Source of the DNA: Pseudomonadota bacterium | GTDB lineage: Bacteria; Desulfobacterota; Binatia; Binatales; Binataceae | Length of the DNA: 64,000 nucleotides | Direction: 5' to 3' | Assembly: GCA_021325025.1 (NCBI GenBank) | Contig: JAJPHZ010000007.1 | Span: 64,190-128,189, forward strand | Shown here: positions 27,364 through 35,505 of the stretch, in pieces | How positions within the stretch are numbered: position 1 is the first letter of the stretch | How the letters are laid out: every line of letters begins with the position of its first letter | The notes under the pieces: generated by a model | Databases searched by the model: none | What the model saw: the letters and a program-made list of their open reading frames with translations, nothing else | Told to the model about the DNA's origin: nothing | Made by a program: the position numbers and the translations under genes

Positions 27364-28503
27364 ATGGACTTCGGGTTTTCGGAAGAGCAAGAGATGCTGC
27401 GCGATGCGGCCAAGCGCTTTCTGGCCGATAACTGCCCCACCACCTTTGTGCGCAAGATGATGGCGCATGACAGCGCGCATGACCCCGACTTCTACAAAAA
27501 GCTCGTCGAACTCGGATGGCCCGGATTGCTGATTCCCGAACAATACGGCGGCACCGGCGGCACCTTTCTGGACCTGACCGTGATCATGGAGGAGGCGGGC
27601 AAGGCGCTGCTTCCCGGGCCGTTCTTTGCCACCGCGCTGCTCGCAGTCCCGCTGATTCTCGAGGGCGGCTCCGACGCGCAAAAACAGGAATTGCTGCCCA
27701 AGCTGGCCCGTGGCGACTTGCTCGGCACGCTCGCTATCGCCGAGACCTCGGGGCGCTTCGACGCCGGCGGCATCGGGCTCAAGGCGGAATCGAAGGGCGG
27801 CAGTTACGTGCTGTCGGGAGAGAAGCTGTTTGTGCCCGACGCGCATGTTGCCGGCTGTATTGGTGTGGCCGCGCGCTCCCATCAGGGCTCCGATCCGGAA
27901 CAGGGCATCAGCCTGTTCCTGGTACCGGGCAACGCCCAGGGCCTGACCGTCACGCAGCTCAAGACCGTCGACATGACGCGCCGGCTGTGCCACCTGAAAT
28001 TCGACGGCGTCCAGGTCGACGCCGGGGCGCTGGTCGGCGCGCCCGGGCAGGGCTGGCCGATCCTGCGCCGCACGCTGGATGTCGCGATCGCAGGGCTGTG
28101 CGCGGAGATCGTCGGCACCGCGCAGCGCGCCCTGGATATGTCGGTCGAGTATGCCAAGACCCGCGTGCAGTTCGGCAAGCCGATCGGCGCCTTTCAGGCG
28201 ATCAAACACAAGTGCGTGGACATGATGGTGGCGGTCGAGAACGCCCGCTCGCTTACCTATTACGCCTGCTGGACGGTCGATGAACGCGTGCCCGAGGCAG
28301 CTACCGCCGTGCCGATGGCCAAGGCGTATGCCTCCGACATGGGCAAGAATGTCACCAGCGAGGCGATCCAGGTCCATGGCGGAATCGGTTTCACCTGGGA
28401 GCACGACATGCATCTGTTCCATCGCCGCGCCCTGGCTGGCGAGGCCAATTTCGGCAACGCCCCAATCCATCGGGAGACCGTGGCCAAGTCGCTGGCGCTG
28501 TGA
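27364..28503 (+). CDS. Acyl-CoA dehydrogenase
   Basis: A 379-aa FAD-dependent acyl-CoA dehydrogenase. N-terminal FGFSEEQEMLRDAAKRFL, middle-domain substrate/FAD segments AIAETSGRFD and VGAPGQGW, and C-terminal YAKTRVQFGKPIGAFQAIKHKCVDM and QVHGGIGFTWEHDMHLFHRRA are diagnostic. The catalytic Glu of short-chain enzymes is not placed with certainty. Enzymes of this subgroup also act on steroid side chains or aromatic acyl-CoA. Start ATG 27364 is preceded by GGAGGAGAATCG. The electron acceptor would be ETF; no etf genes are in the window. Confidence 0.93.
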   Translation: MDFGFSEEQEMLRDAAKRFLADNCPTTFVRKMMAHDSAHDPDFYKKLVELGWPGLLIPEQYGGTGGTFLDLTVIMEEAGKALLPGPFFATALLAVPLILEGGSDAQKQELLPKLARGDLLGTLAIAETSGRFDAGGIGLKAESKGGSYVLSGEKLFVPDAHVAGCIGVAARSHQGSDPEQGISLFLVPGNAQGLTVTQLKTVDMTRRLCHLKFDGVQVDAGALVGAPGQGWPILRRTLDVAIAGLCAEIVGTAQRALDMSVEYAKTRVQFGKPIGAFQAIKHKCVDMMVAVENARSLTYYACWTVDERVPEAATAVPMAKAYASDMGKNVTSEAIQVHGGIGFTWEHDMHLFHRRALAGEANFGNAPIHRETVAKSLAL

Positions 28504-28561
28504 GGCGCATCGGCGCTCCACGCCGCAGTACGCAAGTGCGGCCGGTGGCTGTTGAAGGGAG

Positions 28562-28927
28562 ATGTTAGGGATGATTGCGCTTGTGCTGGCGGCCACTTTG
28601 ATGCTGGCCGCTGGAGGTGGCCAGGCTCAGGCCGCAGGCGACGCGGCAGCGGGTGCCAAGATCTTCGCCGAACGATGCGCCCGCTGCCACGGCAAGGAGG
28701 GCAAGGGCAACGGCCCCGACCTGGCCAAGCTGCATCCCACCTCCAGCCCGGTGGACTGGACCCGGGCAGTGGTGATGAAGCAATGGTCGGACAAGGAAAT
28801 TGTCGACATTATCACCAAGGGCGGCAAAGCGGTGGGCAGTTCGCCAGTGATGCCCCCGTTTGGCGGCAAGCTGAGCGACGCTCAAATCCAGGATATGTTG
28901 GCGTTCATCCGCACACTGGCTAAATAG
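28562..28927 (+). CDS. Monoheme class I cytochrome c, periplasmic
   Basis: This 121-aa protein has a signal peptide (MIALVLAATLMLAAGGGQAQA) and one heme c site CARCH with C39, C42 and H43; a probable axial Met lies in SSPVMPPFGG. The C-terminal helix LSDAQIQDMLAFIRTL is standard for class I cytochromes c. It is a soluble periplasmic electron carrier. It lies 213 bp before the NapC-like gene on the same strand and may exchange electrons with it. Confidence 0.92.
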   Translation: MLGMIALVLAATLMLAAGGGQAQAAGDAAAGAKIFAERCARCHGKEGKGNGPDLAKLHPTSSPVDWTRAVVMKQWSDKEIVDIITKGGKAVGSSPVMPPFGGKLSDAQIQDMLAFIRTLAK

Positions 28928-29140
28928 ACCCGAAACTGTATGTTTGCTTGAGGCATACATGTGCGCTTGACCGCCGAGCGGTTGGCGGGTTAGAGCGCGC
29001 AGCGACCTTTCCCGGCTTGTAGCTGCGGACCGGGTCCACAGGTGCGTGCGAGGTGAGGCAACGCAGCATATTTGGATCCCCCTCTCCCTGACCGAAGGAA
29101 GCTGTCAGATAAGAGGTAATCGCTGCGAAGTTAATCCGCG

Positions 29141-29827
29141 ATGTTTTCCGAAATATGGCACCAGATGCGAGGTGTACACGGCGTGTTCCTCGAGTGGGGC
29201 TCGGCGCTGGAATGGAATATCGTCTTCACCTTCGTCCTGTGCCTGCTGATCCTGTTCTGTATCGGACTGTCGCTGGTGCTGTACCGCGGACGCCAGACCG
29301 AGGGCAATGCGTTGTGGCTGCATCTGCTGGGGCTGTGCATCTTTCCCCTGTTCCTGCTGCCCTTCGGCAACTTCACTATTTTCGAGTACTCCAAGCAGGA
29401 GCGGTTTTGCGCCTCATGCCATCCGTCGATGGATCCTTACGTCAACGACATGCTCGCGCCTGAGGGCAAGTCGCTGGCTGCCACCCATTACCAGGACCGC
29501 TTCGCGCCGGGCGAGGAATGCTACACCTGTCACGCGAACTACGGCGTGCATGGCACGTTCAGCGCCAAGCTTTCGGGCCTCAAGGATGCCTGGCGCGAGC
29601 TGACTGGCACCTATCAAGTGCCAATCAAGATGAGTCAGCCCTTTCCAAACCTGCTGTGTTTGAAATGCCATAACGGCGCGCGCAAGTTCATGAGAGAAGA
29701 TTCGCATACCGACCCCGGCGGGGTGGTGGCGCGCGACCTGCTCGAGGACAAGACGCTGTGCACCGACTGCCATCTGCCCGGCCACATGCTGCCGGGACGA
29801 GCCAAAGCGGGGGTCAAGGCGGGTTGA
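29141..29827 (+). CDS. NapC/NirT-like membrane tetraheme cytochrome c
   Basis: A 228-aa protein with two N-terminal membrane helices (about residues 26-48 and 58-80) and four CxxCH heme sites at residues 90-94, 127-131, 173-177 and 207-211. This resembles NapC/NirT/NrfH quinol dehydrogenases, which usually have one helix and pass electrons from quinol to a periplasmic reductase. The double helix is unusual and recalls other short membrane-bound multiheme proteins. No terminal reductase is adjacent. The stop is two bases before the start of the cyclic-nucleotide-binding gene, so the two are translated together. Confidence 0.88.
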   Translation: MFSEIWHQMRGVHGVFLEWGSALEWNIVFTFVLCLLILFCIGLSLVLYRGRQTEGNALWLHLLGLCIFPLFLLPFGNFTIFEYSKQERFCASCHPSMDPYVNDMLAPEGKSLAATHYQDRFAPGEECYTCHANYGVHGTFSAKLSGLKDAWRELTGTYQVPIKMSQPFPNLLCLKCHNGARKFMREDSHTDPGGVVARDLLEDKTLCTDCHLPGHMLPGRAKAGVKAG

Positions 29828-29829
29828 CG

Positions 29830-30459
29830 ATGGCATCGATCGGGGAATTGATCCGGGGTGACTGGCCGGCGCGCCTGCTGGGCGTGGCGCAGGTCCTCAT
29901 CGGGTCGGTTGCGCTGCTCGGCATCGCCGCGGTGGCGACGCTCAATCCCTACCTGTTGTTGGGCTTTGGCGCGGTGCAGGTACTGATCGTGGTGGGCGTG
30001 GTGATTTTCGTGGTCGTGGCGATGCTTTCGCAGCGCGCGATGGTGTTGGAGCAATTTTCGCCGGGGCACGTCATTTTCAAGGAAGGCGACCCCGGCCGCC
30101 ACGTCTACGTGATCAAGTCGGGTACGGTGGAGGTGGTATCGCGCCGGCCCGACGGCGGTGCCGAAGTGGTCGATCGGCTGGGTCCGGGCGACCATTTCGG
30201 CGATGTGGCGCTGCTGCGCCGCAATCTGCCCCATCGCGCCACCGTGCGCACGGTGACCGAGGCCCAGGTCTTCCGCATCAGTCCCGGGGCGTTCGTGCAA
30301 CTTTATGCCAATCTGCCCGAGATGCGCGAGTATTTGCGCCAGAAGGAAGAACCGCATTTGCGCCGTCTGGCGGTGCTGAGGAAAGAACCAACTCCAGGGC
30401 AGCCTTCGCCCCCGGTACCGCCCAAATCATCGCCGCCATCGACCCCGCGCGGGGATTGA
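29830..30459 (+). CDS. Membrane-anchored cyclic nucleotide-binding domain protein
   Basis: A 209-aa protein with two membrane helices (about residues 17-37 and 40-65) followed by a CRP-type cyclic nucleotide-binding domain (72-180). It contains FKEGDPGRHVYVIKSGTVEVV and the phosphate-binding cassette GDHFGDVALLRRNLPHRATV, where the usual Glu of the GE pair is Asp. A proline-rich tail (GQPSPPVPPKSSPPSTP) follows; no helix-turn-helix is present, so it is not a transcription factor. It begins two bases after the tetraheme cytochrome stop. It may be a membrane sensor for the electron transfer branch; function inferred only from domain and context. Confidence 0.85.
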   Translation: MASIGELIRGDWPARLLGVAQVLIGSVALLGIAAVATLNPYLLLGFGAVQVLIVVGVVIFVVVAMLSQRAMVLEQFSPGHVIFKEGDPGRHVYVIKSGTVEVVSRRPDGGAEVVDRLGPGDHFGDVALLRRNLPHRATVRTVTEAQVFRISPGAFVQLYANLPEMREYLRQKEEPHLRRLAVLRKEPTPGQPSPPVPPKSSPPSTPRGD

Positions 30460-30522
30460 CTGGGTGGCCCCCTGGCGCTCCTGGCGTCACGCTGTGGTCC
30501 ACTGTCCTCGCCGGCCATTCCA

Positions 30523-30552
30523 TTTCTGTCATCTCGACCGAAGCGGAGAGAG
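30523..30552. repeat. Dispersed intergenic repeat, GTCATCTCGACCGAAGCGG type
   Basis: The sequence TTTCTGTCATCTCGACCGAA followed by GCGGAGAGAG resembles a short repeat seen between genes of many unrelated bacteria (often written GTCATCTCGACCGAAGCGGAGAGATC in either orientation). It lies in the 198-bp gap before the CapA-like gene. Only one copy is in this window. Confidence 0.35.
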
Positions 30553-30657
30553 TTCGCGCTGTCAGGCGCGATTGTCTGTCCGTCAGAGGCACTGTCCAGG
30601 TGGCAATTCTCCTGTTTGAAGCTCAAGCTGGTCCGCTATTTGCTGCGATGCTGAGGC

Positions 30658-31662
30658 ATGGCAGATTCAACCACCGGGCTGCGTCTGCTGCTGGTCGGCG
30701 ACGTGATGCTGGGGCGCGGGGTTAACGAGGTCTTGCGTCAGCAAGACGCCGCCTATCCCTGGGGAGACACGCTGGCGCTGTTTGCTGGCACGGACTGGCG
30801 CGCGTGCAACCTCGAATGCGTCATCTCCGATCGCGGTGAGCCTTGGGAGCCCGAGCTGAAAGCGTTTCATTTTCGCTCTGACTTGAAGAATCTGGCGGTG
30901 TTGCAAGCCGCCGGCATCGACACCGTGACGCTGGCCAATAACCACAGCCTCGATTTCGGCCGCGATGCGCTTTTCGATACGCTGCGAGCGCTGGACGCGG
31001 CGGGAATTCGCCACGCGGGCGCCGGCCCCGACCTGGCCGCCGCCAGCGCCCTGGCCGTATCAACAGTCAAAGGGCGCAGGATCGGGGTTTTGGCCTTCAC
31101 CGACAATGAGCCTGACTGGGAGGCCAAGCCCACCCGCGCCGGAGTTTGGTATTGTCCGATCGATCTGGACGACGAGCGCGCCGCGGCTTTGCTGGACGCG
31201 GTCGCCAAGGCCCGCAAGGCGGTGGATAAAGTGATAGTTTCGGCGCATTGGGGGCCCAATTGGGGCTACGAGCCGCCACCCGCCCATCGCACGTTCGCCC
31301 ACGCCCTGATCGACCGCGGTGCCGATGTGATCTTCGGTCACTCGGGGCACGTCTTTCGGGGAGTGGAGATCTATCGCGGCCGTCCGATTCTCTATTGCGC
31401 CGGCAACTTCGTTGACGACTACGCGGTCGATGAGGTGGAGCGCAACGACGAATCGTTCGTCTTCGTGCTGGAGCTGGACGACACCATCCGGCGCATCAAC
31501 CTTTATCCGACCGTGATCCGCAGCTGCCAGGCGCACCGGGCCGGCGCGGCGCGCTCGCAGATCATCGCACAAAAGATGCAGGTCCTGTGCGCCAAGCTGG
31601 GCTCCGATACGCAATGGAGCGCCGCGCAGAGGCTGTTGCAAATCAAGGTGGCACAAAGCTGA
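30658..31662 (+). CDS. CapA/PgsA family metallophosphoesterase-like protein
   Basis: The 334-aa protein starts with LRLLLVGDVMLGRG (Asp15), then the metal-site motifs NLECVISD, LANNHSLDFG and, near residue 195-240, SAHWGPNWGYEPPPAHR and GADVIFGHSGHVFRGVE. This is the calcineurin-like fold of CapA proteins, which take part in poly-gamma-glutamate capsule synthesis in Bacillus but have other roles elsewhere. There is no membrane anchor or signal peptide. No capBC genes are nearby, so capsule synthesis is not supported by context. Confidence 0.9.
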   Translation: MADSTTGLRLLLVGDVMLGRGVNEVLRQQDAAYPWGDTLALFAGTDWRACNLECVISDRGEPWEPELKAFHFRSDLKNLAVLQAAGIDTVTLANNHSLDFGRDALFDTLRALDAAGIRHAGAGPDLAAASALAVSTVKGRRIGVLAFTDNEPDWEAKPTRAGVWYCPIDLDDERAAALLDAVAKARKAVDKVIVSAHWGPNWGYEPPPAHRTFAHALIDRGADVIFGHSGHVFRGVEIYRGRPILYCAGNFVDDYAVDEVERNDESFVFVLELDDTIRRINLYPTVIRSCQAHRAGAARSQIIAQKMQVLCAKLGSDTQWSAAQRLLQIKVAQS

Positions 31663-31690
31663 GCTGTCCACCCGCGGCCGTCGCGGCGAA

Positions 31691-31987
31691 TCAGCGCGCG
31701 CTATGCGCGCACGACGCGACCGCGGCCAAGGCCTCGCCTAGCGCCGCATCCGGGTCGGAAACGGGTCCGGCATGTCCGAGGTTGACCTCGACCCAGCGGC
31801 CGTCGGCACGCACTTGGTATCGCATCCGGCATTGGCCGCTGGTGGCCTGTTGCAGCACTTCGACGCGGTAGATTTCGCCCGCCAGACCGTAGCGCGTCCG
31901 GGTCGCAATCTCTACTGTCCGCACTACCTCGCAGACTTCGGAAAAGGCTTCGCCGTAACGTTGCGGCCAATTTTTCAGCACATCCAT
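31691..31987 (-). CDS. Small protein of unknown function
   Basis: A 98-aa soluble protein from ATG 31987 (MDVLKNWPQRYGEAF), with alternating polar and hydrophobic segments (GEIYRVEVLQQATSGQCRMRY, then a WVEVNLGHAGPV segment and an Ala-rich helix) suggesting a small alpha/beta domain. No family is recognised. An ATG 42 bases upstream adds a cysteine-rich segment of poor character. It is convergent with the CapA-like gene and divergent from the HMA2 gene. Confidence 0.5.
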   Translation of the reverse strand: MDVLKNWPQRYGEAFSEVCEVVRTVEIATRTRYGLAGEIYRVEVLQQATSGQCRMRYQVRADGRWVEVNLGHAGPVSDPDAALGEALAAVASCAHSAR

Positions 31988-32206
31988 CCGGGCCTCCTGC
32001 AACCAGCTAACGCAACATGCGCGCATCATTGCACCGGTGCAATTTCCGGTCCCCCTCGCCTCGCCCGGCTCCAGCCGGGACTTGCGCTCGCCCGTTAGGT
32101 GCGCTTGGCTGAAATAGGTTGTGGTCGCCGACGCGCCGCGCTCCGTGTGCGTCCGTTGGAGACAGGCGGCGTTCCGAAGGGAAACACCAAGGTGAGGAAC
32201 GACACG

Positions 32207-32758
32207 ATGCTTCCAAGCGCCTCAATCGCCCATCGTACCCCCGGCCGCATCCGGCTGCGCATTCCCTCGGCCAAGGCCGATAGCGACTTCTTCGACAATG
32301 CCCGTGCCCGGCTTTCGATGCTGCCCGGCGTGCTGGAGGTGACGTGCAATCCCCTGACCGGCTCGATCCTGGTCCTGCACGCGCCCGATGTCGAGCTCGA
32401 TCTGCACGGGACGTCTGCACCGGGCGACGGCGGCGCACTGCCGTTCGTGGTTGAGCCAGCCGCGGCCCAACCGATGGCGCACCGCCGTCAGCGGAGCGGA
32501 AAGTCGTCCCGCTCCGATGTTGCTCAGGCGCTGACCCTGGCGGTGGCCGAACTTGACGATCTGGTGCGGGAAGCCACCGACAATGCGGTCGACCTAAAGG
32601 TGTTGCTGCCGCTGGCCGCCGCCGCCCTTGGCCTGACGCTGATTGGGAGGGGTCACCGAACCCCCGTTTGGCTCACCCTGATCATGTTCGCCTTCAGTTC
32701 TTTCATGAGCCTGCACGACACGGCCGAAATCATCGCCGAAGAGATCGACGCCGACTAG
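32207..32758 (+). CDS. HMA2-like domain membrane protein
   Basis: A 183-aa protein. The N-terminal domain (IAHRTPGRIRLRIPSAKADS to NPLTGSILVLH, about residues 7-65) is of the HMA_2 type, a ferredoxin-like fold related to heavy-metal-associated domains but lacking a CxxC metal site. After a linker come one or two hydrophobic segments (LKVLLPLAAAALGLTLIG and WLTLIMFAFSSFMSL). ATG 32207 is preceded by GGTGAGG at suitable distance. The role is unknown; similar proteins occur beside membrane stress genes such as the following HdeD gene. Confidence 0.75.
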   Translation: MLPSASIAHRTPGRIRLRIPSAKADSDFFDNARARLSMLPGVLEVTCNPLTGSILVLHAPDVELDLHGTSAPGDGGALPFVVEPAAAQPMAHRRQRSGKSSRSDVAQALTLAVAELDDLVREATDNAVDLKVLLPLAAAALGLTLIGRGHRTPVWLTLIMFAFSSFMSLHDTAEIIAEEIDAD

Positions 32759-32898
32759 CACCGGCCTTTTGTCCCCCTGCCACGCTGGTGGACTTCCACC
32801 CGCCCTGCTACAAATTGTTTCCATTGTCGGGGCCTTGAGGCGAAACGCCTGCCTCGATCATGGGCCGCCTGACAACCGCGAAAGGAGGATTGCATCTG

Positions 32899-33447
32899 AT
32901 GCTCGGTCTTTTGGCGCGGCGATGGTGGCTGATTGCCCTGCGTGGAGTGGCGGCGATTATCTTCGGCCTCCTCGCCATCACGCTGCCGGGAATCACGCTC
33001 GCGACGTTGATCATCCTGTTTGGCGCCTATGCGTTCGTCGACGGCATCTTCGCCGTCATCCATGCCCTGGGGGGCGGCGATGAGTCGGAGTCGATGTGGC
33101 TGTTGCTGCTCGAAGGCTTGCTCGGCATCGGTGTCGGCCTGATCACCTTCTTCGAGCCGGGATTGACCGCGGTCGCGCTGCTGTTCTACATCGCAGCGTG
33201 GAACCTGGCCACGGGCGTGCTGGAGATCGCCGCCGCCTTCCGACTGCGCAAGCAGCTCAGCGGCGAGTTCTGGCTGTTGGTGGGCGGCCTGGCCTCGATT
33301 GTCTTCGCCATCATCCTGATGACCCATCCCGGCGCCGGCGCCCTGGCGTTGATCTGGGTGATCGGCATCTATGCGCTGCTGTTCGGAATCGCGCTGCTGG
33401 CGCTGAGCCTCAGAGTACGCGGGCTGAAATCAGCCGCCGCAGCCTGA
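32899..33447 (+). CDS. HdeD family acid-resistance membrane protein (DUF308)
   Basis: The 182-aa protein has six membrane helices arranged as repeated DUF308 units (ALRGVAAIIFGLLAITLPGIT; LLLEGLLGIGVGLITFFEPGLT; LVGGLASIVFAIILMTHPGAG). This is the standard HdeD layout, linked to acid resistance in E. coli but widespread with unclear function. ATG 32899 follows AAAGGAGG at 32881-32888; an in-frame ATG at 32860 lies before that site and is not preferred. Confidence 0.88.
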   Translation: MLGLLARRWWLIALRGVAAIIFGLLAITLPGITLATLIILFGAYAFVDGIFAVIHALGGGDESESMWLLLLEGLLGIGVGLITFFEPGLTAVALLFYIAAWNLATGVLEIAAAFRLRKQLSGEFWLLVGGLASIVFAIILMTHPGAGALALIWVIGIYALLFGIALLALSLRVRGLKSAAAA

Positions 33448-33559
33448 TGGGACCCGCGGCCTGCGCGGGCGCCTGACAACTTTTCCCCGATCCGCTTCAG
33501 CTTGCACCTGGATGCATGGGTTCGGTAGAGCTTGGCGGTAAACAAAAAGGAGGCAGGCC

Positions 33560-34042
33560 ATGGATCTGGAAAAGCGTGTCAAGGAACTGGAAGCGCGGCT
33601 ACAGGTGCTGGAGGATCAGGAAAAGATTCGCGAATGCCTGTCGCGCTACTCCTTCAATGCCGACCTGGGGCGCTCCGAGGAATACGTCAACAACTACACC
33701 GAGGACGGCACCATCGATCTAAGCCCCACCATGAAATGGGCCGGCAAGGAGCAACTGATGGACTTCATCGCCAGCCCCCAGGGCGGGCACAAGTCGATCG
33801 AGGGCCGCTGTCAGCATACCTCGATGAACTACTTTATCCGGGTCAACGGCAACACCGCCTGGGCCGAGGGCTACTCGGTGGTATTTCTCAAGAAGGGAGA
33901 GACCTACGAAGCTTTCACCTGCGGCTTCAATCACTGGGATTTCGAAAAGCGCGGCGACCGCTGGTATCTGAAGTACCGCTATCGCCGTCCGGTGGGAGGC
34001 GAGGAATGGGGCGGCAAGGTGATTCGGGAATATTTGAAATGA
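33560..34042 (+). CDS. SnoaL-like/NTF2 fold protein
   Basis: A 160-aa protein with a short N-terminal coiled segment (MDLEKRVKELEARLQVLEDQ) and a SnoaL_4/NTF2-like cone domain: KIRECLSRYSFNADLGRSEE, NNYTEDGTIDLS, FIRVNGNTAWAEGYSVVFL and NHWDFEKRGDRWYLKYRYRR. Proteins of this type are small-molecule isomerases, dehydratases or polyketide cyclases, or accessory domains. ATG 33560 is preceded by AAAAAGGAGGCAGGCC, a strong ribosome site. It stands alone; a distant relative is at 63389. Confidence 0.85.
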   Translation: MDLEKRVKELEARLQVLEDQEKIRECLSRYSFNADLGRSEEYVNNYTEDGTIDLSPTMKWAGKEQLMDFIASPQGGHKSIEGRCQHTSMNYFIRVNGNTAWAEGYSVVFLKKGETYEAFTCGFNHWDFEKRGDRWYLKYRYRRPVGGEEWGGKVIREYLK

Positions 34043-34274
34043 AGCAGGAGGCCCGGGGCGACACAGCTCCGGGCGTAGCGGTAGATAGCCTCTAGCAGAG
34101 GCGGCTTTGCCGGCTCTCGTTGCGTCCTTTGGCGCGGTGCAGCGCAACGCACGGTGCGGCGCCTCGATCGTGACGCGGCAGCGGCGCCGCCCCCCCGGCC
34201 CAATTCGAGTTCTCAGCTCGCGGGCGATCATTCATGTCCGCGCAAGGGCGCACGTGCCCCTTTACCTCCTCCGG

Positions 34275-34331
34275 CAACGATCCGTGCGGCGCGTTTACGC
34301 TGATGAAGCACGCAAAGTCGCTCCAGCCCCC
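34275..34331. repeat. 57-bp imperfect direct repeat, left copy
   Basis: Begins CAACGATCCGTGCGGCGCGT and matches 35213-35269 with about 8 mismatches (roughly 86 percent). The two copies are 938 bp apart and bracket the exported proline-rich gene. The rest of the 34043-34381 gap shows no gene. Confidence 0.75.
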
Positions 34332-34381
34332 GACATCGATGCTCAGCCCTGGCATCGATCATGCGCTACAATGGCGGCTGG

Positions 34382-35158
34382 ATGACAAGTGCGAAGAAAA
34401 TGGCGGAGTTTCACGGCACGCGTGCGCGCGCCGTGCATCTTTTGGTGTTGATGCTGAGTCTTTTCGTGCCCAGTGCCGTAGGAGCGCAGCAGACGCTGGA
34501 GTTGCCGATGCCGCGCAGCCAGTCCACGCAGCCGCTGCGGCCGCGCGTTAGGCCGCCGGCGTCTCCCGTGCCTTCAGAAAACAGCGTCCGGACGATTCCG
34601 CAGGCGCCGCTGCCGGCCGCGCAGCCGCAAGCACCGCCGCCTCAACCGCCCCCGGCGCAACCGCAATCCCAGCCGGTCCTGCCGGCAGTCTTTCGCGGAT
34701 GCTGGCAAGGTGTGGTGGACGGCGTGGATCGGATAGTGCGTCTGCCCGGCGCACCGAAGCTGGGCGTGGTATGGACGCCAAAGACCTACATGCTCTGCTA
34801 CCGGCGTGTCGGCAACGGGCCGTTTCAGCTGACCTTTACCGACACCGGAGTCGGAAGTCAGGGACTGCCCGGGCGCGCCGCCCGCATTATCAACGCTCGT
34901 GGCCAGTTGCAACTCGTATCAACCGACGGACGCAGTTACGCCAGGATGCGTGCCTACCTGCATTTCGACGAGTTCCGTGTGCCGGCAGGGTTCGGCAATC
35001 CAACCTTCCCCGTCGATGAGGTAACCGACCTCGACTGCACTATCGAGGCCGACGGCATGCACGCGGTGGGAGTGGTGTACGGCGAACGTAGCGGCGCGCC
35101 GTGGTTTCGCGCCTGGTGGCATACCACGTTCTTCCACGTTCGCAATCTGTCCGAATAG
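34382..35158 (+). CDS. Exported protein with proline-rich linker, unknown function
   Basis: A 258-aa protein. A signal peptide (RAVHLLVLMLSLFVPSAVGA) is followed by a Pro/Gln-rich linker (about residues 40-100, with PQAPPPQPPPAQPQSQ) and a globular domain of about 150 residues containing CWQGVVDGVDRIVRLPG, YMLCYRR, GPFQLTFTDTGVG, DLDCTIEAD and the C-terminal WFRAWWHTTFFHVRNLSE. The globular part has paired cysteines and a beta-rich look. No family is recognised. The start is ATG 34382; earlier or later ATGs are possible. Direct repeats lie on both sides. Confidence 0.65.
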   Translation: MTSAKKMAEFHGTRARAVHLLVLMLSLFVPSAVGAQQTLELPMPRSQSTQPLRPRVRPPASPVPSENSVRTIPQAPLPAAQPQAPPPQPPPAQPQSQPVLPAVFRGCWQGVVDGVDRIVRLPGAPKLGVVWTPKTYMLCYRRVGNGPFQLTFTDTGVGSQGLPGRAARIINARGQLQLVSTDGRSYARMRAYLHFDEFRVPAGFGNPTFPVDEVTDLDCTIEADGMHAVGVVYGERSGAPWFRAWWHTTFFHVRNLSE

Positions 35159-35212
35159 CGATTCCGAAAGCATCCTCGGCCATCGCAAAAAACGCGCGCG
35201 AGTCGTATGCCG

Positions 35213-35269
35213 CAACGATCCGTGGGGCGCGTGCACGCTGATGTAGTACGCAAAGTCGTTCCGGCTCCC
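35213..35269. repeat. 57-bp imperfect direct repeat, right copy
   Basis: Begins CAACGATCCGTGGGGCGCGT and aligns without gaps to 34275-34331. It lies 54 bp after the stop of the exported proline-rich gene, in a 346-bp gap (35159-35505) that otherwise holds no gene I can support. Confidence 0.75.
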
Positions 35270-35505
35270 ACGCTAGTATCGGTGTTGTACCCATACCTGC
35301 AGTACGTGTGAATCGCGCTCCATGAGGGCCGCCTGAGAACCGGACCGGTGGCGCGATCGGCGCCATTTGCGTCCCCGGGGCATACAGCGTCGCTCCCGCG
35401 AGGCACGGATCACGGCCAGATCCTCCCTAAATGCGGACATGGCGGCTGGTCCGTCTTTTGCCTTAGAAGCCTTCGGCGAGGGTCGCCGCAAGCAGGAGGT
35501 ATTGA

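Noticed and set aside
30658-31662. Poly-gamma-glutamate capsule locus
   Set aside because: The CapA-like gene is alone; no capB/capC-type ligase genes are near.
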